DNA of 64,000 nucleotides from Nigrospora sphaerica (Eukaryota; Ascomycota; Sordariomycetes; Amphisphaeriales; Apiosporaceae), in the NCBI GenBank assembly GCA_018287875.1, contig JAGVVL010000025.1, positions 2,666,001-2,730,000 on the forward strand. The letters are read 5' to 3'. The stretch's first letter is position 1; every line of letters begins with the position of its first letter. The position numbers were made by a program, and so were the translations under genes. The notes under the pieces were generated by a model. The model saw only the letters and a list, made by a program, of their open reading frames with translations. It searched no databases and was not told where the DNA came from. Shown here in pieces: positions 32,596-42,031 of the stretch.

Positions 32596-33094
32596 TCCCA
32601 CCGTCACCGCCGGCCCCGCCAGCACCCCCGCCCCTGCCGCCACTCCCGTCTCTGCCGCGGGCCTCGCCCCTGCCGCCGACGCCGCCGAAATCTTCACCCC
32701 CGCAGACGTACCTACAGCCGGCCGCGCCCCCGCCGAGGTTACAGCCGCTAACGCCCGGAAGGGTTTCAACGCCCTCGCCGACACCAAAACAAGCTTCGTC
32801 CCGGGCGATTCTGTTGCTACTGGCGTCGACCCACGCGAGGGTGGGAAGGATATCAAGCCACCCCGTGGCCCCCAAAGAGACGTCCCCGGCCCCCCTCCAA
32901 AAACCCCCAACGTGGAGGGGGAGAAGAACAAGGGGAAGTATGAGGGGGAATAGAAGGTTGAGTAGGAGGAGGAGAAGGGGGAGTGGAAGTGTAAACGTGC
33001 GTACTAAGTGTACGATGGGCTCGTAGAGGAGCAATGGGTCCCCCACGGGAAAAAGTGTCAGGAAGAGGAATTGATATACGGAAGGACAAGGGGG
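32596..33094. other. Pro/Ala-rich open stretch after copy C
   Basis: The Ala/Pro-rich reading continues in shifted frames to about 32950. No domain is seen; the rest is non-coding. Confidence 0.3.
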
Positions 33095-33560
33095 TTTCAC
33101 TTCATTTTACTAGTAAGGGCTCAATAGATGGTTCCGTAATCCATGGATCTCCTCTCCTTCTCTCGGGTTGTCCGATCCCCTTATACAAGCATGTCCCCTT
33201 TGCTCGAGCATTTGGCTCCCACTTTTCCGGAGGTCTGGATGTCTTACGCATGACCTCTGACAAACACTTTGTTTCTTGTGTCTATGTCAGAGGTGATCAA
33301 TCTTCACGTATAGGCACTTTTCTAGGTAGCTTTTCTGACTTGGAGGCTGGGCAGGGGGTCGACTGCCCCTTGGAAGGGACGAAGCCGCACGAGGAGCTCT
33401 TCGGTCCGACTTCTTCTCGCCGGCCTTGCCTCTGTATAATAGTACCCATGTAGCTTACACCACAGCGCCCTCCTGTATTCTGGCGTGGTGCCTGGCCAGT
33501 CGAGAGTTGAAGGTGGAACTTGAGGGACGTCAGAGGGAGCGAAACCCGCCATGGGAACTC
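33095..33560 (-). repeat. LTR-like repeat R2, copy 5 (unit D)
   Basis: Minus-strand order as in copy 3: GTAAGCTACATGG, GTCAGAGGTCATGCG, CTTGTATAAGG (TATA-like), CCGAGAGAAGGAGAGGAG, GAACCATCTATTGAGCCC, ACTAGTAAAATG. Similarity to copy 3 extends over about 450 bp with many substitutions. Confidence 0.6.
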
Positions 33561-33854
33561 GCATGGGAAGCCGCATGGGATCTCGCAATCCATAATCTTC
33601 GCAAGACAGCAGCAAAGGGGGAAGTCGCCCTCGGAAGGAAGGTAACAGCCCCATGGGGACTAACTGCATGGAAACATCCATGCCCATCATTACCTTCTGG
33701 CGTCCTCTCCTGTCCGGCCCTGCTAGTGCCACAATCGGGTCATTGCGAGGGCAAGCGCGCCAACCTATGACCATCCTTGAGGGGACAAACGGATCTGCTG
33801 TCCGTCTGTCAAATGACCACTGGTGAATAAAACTGATCTTCGACGACGCTTCAT

Positions 33855-33923
33855 CCTGACCTTGATTCCTTTCCTTCTTTGGCCACTACTCACCACTAAC
33901 ACCAGCAGCAGCACCACCACCAC
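33855..33923 (+). repeat. Leader of unit D, left half
   Basis: Matches the leader of unit B (TTGATTCCTTTCCTTCTTT, CCACTACT, AACACCAGCAG, CCA triplets). It stops at the LTR element inserted at 33924; the right half resumes at 36130. Confidence 0.75.
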
Positions 33924-34050
33924 TGTTGGAGAGGGACGATCATATGACCTGTGAAGGGAATATAAAGTGAAGAATCTCTCATACAGTAGAAATACTCTTC
34001 TTCTTAAGTACAGCAAGTAATTCAGTCATCACTCCTCCTTCCGTTTAACA
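33924..34050 (+). repeat. 5' LTR of the copia-type element
   Basis: 127 bp starting TGTTGGAGAGG and ending TTTAACA, with a TATAAAG-containing centre (near 33963). Its last 48 bp recur at 36082-36129. Confidence 0.85.
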
Positions 34051-34965
34051 GGTTATGAGCCCGAGGCACTTCGCGATGAAGGTAGCCTTAACAGATGCCA
34101 ATCACGAATACGCCCGGTATAAACACCCTGGACCGAACTTGATAAATCTCGAGCCAGCCATCACACACGCATCGAGACGTAGTTAAAGCACGCACGATCC
34201 ATCATCATAATAAAACTTGCGCACAATCATAATTCGAGACACCCATGAAACGGATACGAGACGCCTCGCACAATCGGCAAGAATACGGTCAGCAACGATG
34301 CGCAATAAACTCCAACACCGTGCGGGCGACGCTGGATCACCCATGCTCGGACGGAGCGACCAGAAATGGTGAGAATCCCAATAACTTGCTTACTCACCGC
34401 CACTGCAGGACAAACATTTCACAACACACCGAAGGAATTACTTACGGCAGGTGCAAGCGCACGCTCGACCGCGTCCCTTTAAACCGAAACTGCGTATTCG
34501 CTGCCATAAGCCTGAACTATAAAGCACGTCAAAGATGGATCAAATGCCCGAGCTCGATGGTCAACTGAGGAGGCATGACCTCGCGATCTCAACCAGAAGA
34601 TGTATTCTTCGCCCCCAACCGCTTGAAAAGGCAAGAATGGTAAGAAAATTTAACTAGGCACGCTTCCCTTCACTCACTGAGAAGTTTGAGCAACACCCGA
34701 ATGATTTTCCGAGCGATTTTTCGGGGTCATCTTTCTCCCTATGCGCCTCTGAACATTTCCTATCTCCCTCACCATCTTCAACTTCCTTATCGTACCCTAG
34801 TGACACCGATCGCTTTGGTTTCGATACTCGATCACCACCTCCTAAATCACCGCTAGAGGCCTCGCCTACAGTTCAGGCACCAAGACCAGCGGTTAGGAGA
34901 CCAAGGACCAGAAAGGACAAGACTCCTCGAAAGCGGAAACGAAACCGTGTCAACACCTCTCCAAG

Positions 34966-35763
34966 ATGACGGAAGCTGTTTAGAAGGAGTCGGGACTGGC
35001 GTACGATCGCCTCCCGATTCTGACATCCGAGACCGGCTGGATCAAATGGTCAAGGGCCATTCAGGACCACTTAGCAATCTAGGGGTACGGACGAATGGTT
35101 CCCAAAGGAGCACAGGCTAAAACCCCGATGCAGACCGACAGGGAGAACCCAGCAACCTTCGCCGCTCGTCTTGACCTTTAGGAAAGAAAACAACACTGAG
35201 CATGCGGTCTTATCAGGAACAGACTTAGTACAAACCCACGCAACACTGTTAAACTAATAGGCGAACACCCATACGCCACTGTTGCAGAAATCTAGGAAAC
35301 TCTCAAGAGGACCTATGTTCCGAAAGGCAAGTCGACATTCGAACATCCTATTCACTAATGGACCTGGGCATCACTCGAATCCAGCGGAAGCGTGCAAGCT
35401 TTATTAAGCCATCTTCGAAGCCTTAACACCGATCTTACTCTTTTAGACCCTTTCTATGTATTTATAGAACCACAACTTATATCCATATTCCTCAGTTCAC
35501 TCGGACCAGGATGCAACGTCTTTCGTACGACTTCCTCGCAGACACATCAGATGATACCTATTCGCAACGGGGAGGGCAAGATCATCACAGACTGTTGCAA
35601 CCCAGACGCAGCAACTCTGGCAGGTTCGGAAGAAGAGAACCGCCAAACGGTGGACAAGAAAACGGCAGCGGCCCTCGCCCACACGGCATTCCTCAGCAAA
35701 CAACACTCAACCTCGAAACGATGCTCCATCCACGGAAAGTGTCACCACTCTAACTCAACTTAA
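34966..35763 (+). pseudogene. Copia-type Gag relic with six in-frame stops
   Basis: From ATG 34966 one frame reads Gag-like sequence (YDRLPILTSETGWIKWSRAIQDHL, cut here to its recognisable core WIKWSRAIQDHL; later LKRTYVPKG and LLSHLRSLNTDL) to TAA at 35761. It is interrupted at 34981 (TAG), 35080 (TAG), 35179 (TAG), 35197 (TGA), 35293 (TAG) and 35356 (TAA). A remnant cysteine/histidine cluster (CSIHGKCHH) is at the end. It would have formed the capsid-like particle. Confidence 0.8.
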
Positions 35764-36081
35764 CACGACCTTCATTCGGAGCATGCACCGAAAGGTTGTG
35801 TGCCTCGATCGAAGAAAAGATAAAGAACAGAAAAGACCGAAATCGCCTAAGTCTCGGTACTCGCTGCAACAGAAGGTTAACTTTCGCTCAGTCCCGAAAA
35901 CGTCTTCGGATTCGTATCCTTCAGCAGAATGGCATGCACATCGGGTCACAAGAATCCATCTCGAAAAACTTTCTCTGCATCGAACGAAATAGATGACCAC
36001 CCAACACTCAACATTCCCATCGGATCCAGAACAGCTGAAATCATCGAAGCGGTTGGCCTAGTGGCGAATCCTGGAAATGAG

Positions 36082-36129
36082 CTTAAGTTCAGCAAGCAAT
36101 TCAGTCATCACTCCTCCTCCCGTTCAACA
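36082..36129 (+). repeat. 3' LTR remnant
   Basis: Ends TTCAACA; matches 34003-34050. The rest of this LTR is missing, so a deletion joined interior sequence to its last third. Confidence 0.8.
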
Positions 36130-36191
36130 ACCACCAAGACAACCACCACCAACACCACAACAACAACAACAACGAGGACGACGAGGATAAC

Positions 36192-36464
36192 ATGTGGTTC
36201 TGCCTCGCCGCTGTCGCCGTCGCCAGTGCTGCCCTGGCTGGTGTTGCTGTCGCCGTCGCCAGCGCCACCGTCCCAGCACCCGCCATCATTATCGTCCCCA
36301 CATGGGTGCTGCTGGTGCTGGTTCTGGTGGCGCTGGTGCTGGTGGCACTACTAGTGGTTGTGCTACTCGCCGGCTGCTGGTGCCCCACGGTGGTGGATGT
36401 TATCACTGCGCGGCTAACCGACTGCCCGCCGCCGGTGCCGTCGCCGACAATTAAGACATATTAA
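36192..36464 (+). pseudogene. Ala/Val-rich membrane protein family, copy D (frameshifted)
   Basis: ATG 36192 follows the right half of the CA-rich leader (36130-36191), as in unit B. The Ala/Val-rich start and the Val/Leu span (VPTWVLLVLVLVALVLVALL) are in frame. After GCW the frame slips by one base relative to copy B: the tail homologous to HGGGCYHCA is in the next frame and ends at 36454. The ORF is also much shorter in the middle than copy B. The leader was split from its upstream half by the LTR element. Confidence 0.55.
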
Positions 36465-36752
36465 TTGGAAAGCTTCGCTTTAATTCCATACTGAAGAATT
36501 CAGAAATGGAATTTGCGGAGCTTTCTAAAGTCACAATCCAAAGGGGCCTCAGAAAAAGCGCTAGTAGACAGCCACACTTCGTCCCGGAAATCCTATTGGT
36601 CAGTTGCTCGGTCCCAGAAATTACATAGTCGAATGGAAACATGTCTCTTACTTGCGTGCCCTCTTGCGTGTGCCTGTTTCTCTAATTCGAAGGCGAAGCC
36701 TTCGAATTTCTATATATCAATTAGGGGCAAGCCTAAGCGAAGCTTTCCAATT
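36463..36752. mobile_element. MITE/foldback-like element with 18-bp terminal inverted repeats
   Basis: AATTGGAAAGCTTCGCTT at 36463-36480 is perfectly inverted at 36735-36752. Inside are two more palindromes: AATTCCAT...ATGGAATT near 36482-36512, and AATTCGAAGGC-GAA-GCCTTCGAATT at about 36684-36708. Length 290 bp, no ORF. A target duplication is not clear. It directly follows the copy-D stop. Confidence 0.65.
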
Positions 36753-36834
36753 TCAGAACGGCGTCGTGGGTATCACTTAAGTCGGGCTGTCACGGGTTTT
36801 ATATTTATCACAGCTAAATAACTAGGGGACGAAT

Positions 36835-36965
36835 TTTTTTGGGGACCTGTAATATAATTAACTCACCCTAGAGAGGCCCCAGCCTCCTACGGGAAAGAAC
36901 TCTTTCGTTTTTCAGTAAAGACTCTGTTCGTTTTTTGTGTGACTGTGCCGTTGTGCCCATTCACA
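36835..36965 (+). repeat. 3' tail of unit D
   Basis: GGGGACCTGTAATATAATTAACT and GTGTGACTGTGCC(G/A)TTGT-containing sequence match 27200-27320 after copy B. This shows that the repeated unit extends from the leader through the ORF to this tail. Confidence 0.65.
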
Positions 36966-39463
36966 ACTGGCTCCTCCTGTGGGTGACGTCTTCTTCTCCC
37001 TGGGCGGTCGCACTGGGGAGTGGCTTGTCCTCCTGCTCGCGCTCTTTACCCAAGGGTATCGGTGCTCTTTCCCACGGCATAATTACTGAGGAGTGGGGAA
37101 CATGGTCCGGGATTGGGGCACTTCCATGACCAAGCCATCCCAAGGTCGCAACTACCCCTGAAGCGCCAACACCTGCTTCGTTACCTTGCCCTTGTGCTTG
37201 ACGATTGCCGATGACAAGATACATCGGTAGCCTGCCTTCGATTGACCTCGCCGGCGAGTGGGAGATGGGAGGGGACTCTGTTTGTCCAGCCGTCGGCGTC
37301 GCTAATTTTGGTTGGTTGGAGGACTGACTTCCCCAGGCACAGTGACAGTGACGGGGTCCAGGGTCTTGTGCATAGCCGGTCTGGGGCAAAGTGGGTTTAT
37401 CCGCGGGAACCAGCTCGGCCCTCTACTTCATTCAGAGCAGCTCCCCGCTAGCCGATGCAGCCCCGGGTGGCAGACCGAAGTGGTTCGCAGCGTTGGTGGA
37501 GCGGCATGTCAATGGCTCGTGGTGTCGAGCGGTGCCAGCTGAGAATTCGCATCCCGATACGACTCTTTTGCCTTCATAGGACGGCGCCGGCCCCGATGAT
37601 AGGGCGTTGAGGTGCCGGCAGTGCGAGTTGCGTACTTAACAGCCCATCAAGCACATTTGCAGCCGTGCCTTCGCTGCAACTGGATATAGTCTTGATCGAA
37701 TGGGGTCATGGTGTAACCATTAATGCATCAGAGGAAAAAGGACGTGGTTGGGTGGTGGGAGGAGACTCCCTTTCTACATGCAGATGTGCCGGCGGGAATA
37801 TGAAGCTCTCCGACACATGGGAATCCGTAGCACTGATCTACTGACGAGGCTTCGTATTCCCAACGCAGACAACGAGGCCAGGTCGAACGGGAACAGGTCG
37901 TATCGCTGTGCACGGTTGCCGAGACGTTTGCCCCTTATCTCGGGCAAACCGCCACCTGCATGGGCAGGCTGTTGCGGGACAGCTGAGGTCGGCATGCATA
38001 GCGGCGGTGAGGCTGGCGAGGACGAAGATCTAGGTGGAATGCCAAACTTCACGAAAGCTGCTTAGAGGATGGGGTGGTGGGTGTGGGTCTGCAAAAATAA
38101 CGGATATGCTGAGCAGCGAGTCCCGGCATATCCACCACAGTCACACGTCTGAGATGCCGGTAATAACAGGACGGAATATACCCAGGCTGGTCTGGCGGCC
38201 CGTTCCTCAGGTATTCGTATCGTTCTGCAGAGTGCCAGATCGGACAGAACCCAGATCCATTGGGGTGCATCCCAGGTTGCATCACCCCGACGAACCCAGA
38301 GCCGTCTACACAGTACTGTGTAACGAGTGGGGCTACAAGATCGACCAAATCCTACCCGATCTGTAGAGTCGAACCAGGGCGGGAAAGAAGAGATCGAGGG
38401 GAACTGCCGGCGACTACCCCTGCAATACCGGAAGAGCGGCCAGGTGAACTGGCTGTTCCACGACTGGCACCACTTGGCTAGATCCAATCCTACCTTCCCC
38501 GTGGAGGTGCCGAATGGGACAGGTCTGCGGTACGAGGCGAGATGGCTATCGCTTCAGCATTTGCGATGCTGTCACGAGGCTCGACACTCGCTGGTCGCAG
38601 TCGCAACTGTCACCCATTTGGGCCATCAGTGTCTCCTTACTAGCAAAGGCGAAATTTCTTGGTGCCCCAAACCAATTAGGATTTGCTCCATAGGGCCTGA
38701 CATATTGACCCGCTCAGCGCTGGCGGACGACAAGGATTATTATTCGTGGGCCTGACCTCTGCGCTGTCTTTCGAGCGTTGATCTTGAGCGTAATGGGAGG
38801 GCAGTTGACAGCCGCATGGACCAACGTGCTGCTCGTGTGTATCCGTACTTCAGAATACCGGTTTGGAGTGCCCGCCTCGTGGGCCTCTTCCGCCCTGCCC
38901 GCCCCCCCAACGGTTAACACCCGCGAAGACGGAGCGTAATTGAGATACGAAGGTGGTGCAGTACTAAATGCCGACGCGGCCGTGGCACGACCGCGAGGCA
39001 GCGACGCCGATGAGCCACGACCGCAACGCAAGGGCAGCAGGACCGCATGCGATCATACGATGCCCACGCCGCCCGGGCCGTGGTCGTGCTCTGGCCCCCT
39101 GCCGCCTCCTCTCCCTTCCAGAACCCGGGTGTGGAGAGCCAGCCCGGTACCCTCGCTCCTGATCCACGTTCGTAGGCATCGGCGGCCGCTTAGTCGTCAC
39201 TCATTACCTCAGAGCGCCCACCTGGTCAGGGCCCTGAGTCGCCGATGCCCCAGGCCTCCTGGCTTGCTGGAGGACCCGGCGTCCCTTGCCGGCCCGAGAG
39301 GGGGAGGAAGCTGAGCGCCCGGCAATACCGACGGGGTCGCATTGCAGAGGATAACAGTGGCCGCGGACCCATGGCCCGTCGTGCTGTGGTTCACCTTTGT
39401 TTCTGGGCCGTCTGGCTCACAAGCTCTCCAGTCTGCTCCGTTCGGCGTGGTTCTCCTTCCACC
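36966..39463. other. Unassigned accessory stretch
   Basis: No gene is called over about 2.5 kb. A cysteine-rich open segment (about 38221-38400, plus strand; five cysteines within about 50 residues) follows an acceptor-like TTCTGCAG and could be an exon of a small secreted protein, but no 5' exon or signal peptide was found. 39000-39463 is the GC-rich promoter side of the gene at 39464. Confidence 0.3.
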
Positions 39464-41142
39464 ATGGCGGAGATCAATGGCGTTCCCGTCATCATGGCGG
39501 CACCGCCGGGATACGTCGTCGACATCGAACACCCGCAGCAGGTCGGCGCGACAGAGATGTGGTGCGTTTGCATCGTCGGAAACGTTCTCGCCTTTGCCAT
39601 GCTGTCTCAGCGCTTCTATACGAACCTGTTCCTCGCTAGGGGTCTCCATGCGGACGATGGTAGGTTTCGGTACGGATGCCGAGTGACGGCGGCTGACAGA
39701 CTCTTTCCAGTCACGGCCCTGCTGGCATGGGCCTTGTCGGTTGCCACGCAGGCGCAGTTGGTCCAACTGTACAACATCCAAGCCTTGGGCGTACATAGCT
39801 GGGAGATGCCGCTGGAGAGGTTCCTCTACTTTTCCAAGGTAAATGAACGGTCGTCCGCCCTGGCGCCGACGGCTGCCTCGTTGGCACAGCCCGGTATCCC
39901 CGGGGCAGTGTCCTGTTCTGACACTCTACAGGTCATCTACTCGTCCTCGATCACGTACATGGCCACGGTCGCCTTCGCCAAAGTCACGTTGTGTCTCTTT
40001 TTTCGGCGCATCAATCCCGCGAGGAGATTCCAGGCCGGAGTCTGGACAGTGCTGGCCATCTGCGTGGGGTCCTCGGCCGGCTCCTTGCTTGTTCTTCTTC
40101 TGGCGTGTCGTCCGATGGCGGCGGCGTGGAACCCGCTGGTGCCCGATGCCAACTGCCTAGATCGGCCGGTCGTTGACGTGGTCGCGGCGGCCGTTGGCAT
40201 CGCCACCGACCTCCTGCTTCTCTTCGTTCCCATGCCGACGGTGATGAGCCTCAACATACCCATCAGGCAGAAGCTGGGCCTCGTCGGGCTGTTCGCCGTG
40301 GGCTCAGTGGCTCTGGTTACGGGCGCAGTGCGGTTGGCCGTGGTTTATCCCACGCTCGAAACCAACGACCCGTCTTACGCATTCAGCACCGGAACTATTT
40401 GGCTGTAAGAAGCGGGAGACGGCCCCAGCCTCTCACTATCCCATCGGGACAGGGCTGACGTGTTAGGAACAACAGATGCGCCGAGTCCAATATGCTCGTC
40501 ATGTGTGGCTGTCTTCCCACCTTGTGCAAGTTCCTGCTGTACTTGGCGCCAGGACGGCTTGGGGACAGCAAGTCTCACAAGACGTCACCGGCGGCGCCGT
40601 ACGCGCTGCGGACATTTGGGGGCGCGACGGACAAGGAAATGGGAAGGAAACAGTGCGCAGGCCACTTCGACACCATATCGCGCGGACAGACGCCGCGGCT
40701 CCGAGACTACGACGAGAGCCGGAGCGTCGTCGACGAGTTCAGACCCGAGCCGTTCTTCCAGCCCACCATCACCGACATCCGGGGCGGCAAAGACTCGGAC
40801 GAGGTGGACCGCCACTGGCTGGACGAGTGGGGGCTCAAGGGCGGCTACGAATCGGACGAGGCTATTCTGAGCACACTGGGAGGGGGCGGCGTCGAGGTGA
40901 CGCGGGAAGTCGAGGTACGAAGTAATTCGCCGACGAGCTCGGCAGCGGCCATGGCAGCGACCGTGGCGAGAAGTTCGCCGTCGGTGAGAGACGGCAAGAG
41001 GAGTTGGAGCCTTTCGGGGTCGAGAAGAGGTCGGGGCCGGCGGGGGACAAACGCGAGCCGCCGGAGCACGATGACGAAAGGCGGCAATAGCAGCTACAAG
41101 AACCCCTTTGCCGTGCCCGAGGTGCCGCAGGAGACGAAGTAA
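39464..41142 (+). CDS. Rhodopsin-like integral membrane protein (PTH11/SAT4 type), 1
   Basis: Four exons, 39464-39659, 39711-39838, 39932-40404 and 40476-41142, join in frame to 487 residues; all introns are GT-AG. The start is in CACCATGG context. Seven hydrophobic spans are expected. Diagnostic features are the HADD motif at the end of the first loop, KVTLCLFFRRINP in the middle, and CAESNM followed by CLPTLCKF at the end of the last span. The long C-terminal tail (about 190 residues) is hydrophilic with Ser/Gly/Arg-rich parts. PTH11-like proteins lie in the plasma membrane and are candidate surface receptors; no ligand can be inferred. No N-terminal CFEM domain or clear signal peptide is present. 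Confidence 0.88.
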
Positions 41143-42031
41143 CGTGGGAAGAAGAGGAGGCGGGATGCACAGTGGCCAGAAGCGGGGCCGAGAGCCTCCT
41201 GTGCTAGTGCTTGCTTGTTTTCGTGTTAGGTACTCGGCAGAACACCTGCGGTATATTTTTCGGGATACCCATACCATAGACCTTTTTTTTACTCATTTTA
41301 TACCTACATAAGTACATACCTGCTTATCTCAGAACCAGGCACCTACTTACCTCGTTCCTTTTCTCTCCTGCCATGACACTGTCAACGCATACCTTGATAT
41401 TCGTTCGTGTACTTGCGAGGCGTCGTCGCATCCCATTGCCGCGTGTCTTCCCTTACGCTGGACCCATTCCTACCCTGTGCCTTAATCCCCGCCAAGGCCA
41501 AAAACCCGGCGCCAAAGCGGCCCCCTCCCCCACTCGCTCCTGAAGGAAGAGAGCGAGAAGCCCCTCCAAGCGCGCCAAGAGTCCCGAGTGCCGGTCTCTA
41601 TCCTCCTCCAATTGGGGAACATGGTAGGATGGCGTGCCAAGCGAAGCGCCGATCATGTCAGTCAACCGGTCATCCGTCCAGCGTCGGGGCCGCGCCGCTC
41701 GGCGAGCTAGGTGCGCCCATTCTCACCAATCTTGGGCGCCTGCGTAGCCCGCGATCGCTGCTGCGTGTTGCCGCATAAGCGACGGGATTTCTGGAGATAG
41801 GGGGTTGGGGATGCTGGAGCCCTGGCCCGCCCGAACCGGATGTGAGATGATGCAAGCAACCGAAACCACGAGTCCGATCAACGGTGAACATCGGTCGGCC
41901 CCATCGGCCCAGCGCCCAGCGGCGCCACCAACAGCACTACCTGACTTGCTCGACCTGGGATCCCTCGGTCCGTCGTATGCCACTCCCTTTTGCCTTTCCT
42001 CGTCCGTGCCGCCCCCCTCCACCACCACACC
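41143..42031. other. Intergenic, promoter of HET gene
   Basis: No gene seen. A pyrimidine-rich, CCACCACACC-containing stretch immediately precedes the start at 42032. Confidence 0.5.

Larger units (their letters stand above)
33919..36134 (+). mobile_element. Decayed copia-type LTR retrotransposon inserted in unit D
   Basis: Body 33924-36129, with 5-bp duplications ACCAC at 33919-33923 and 36130-36134. The 5' LTR is 33924-34050 (TGTTGG...TTTAACA), followed by GGTTATGAGCCCG, the likely primer-binding area. At the right only the last 48 bp of the 3' LTR remain (36082-36129), 44 of 48 bases matching the 5' LTR. A broken gag lies inside; protease, integrase and reverse transcriptase are missing. 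Internal deletion and stop mutations show an old, dead copy. Confidence 0.85.
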
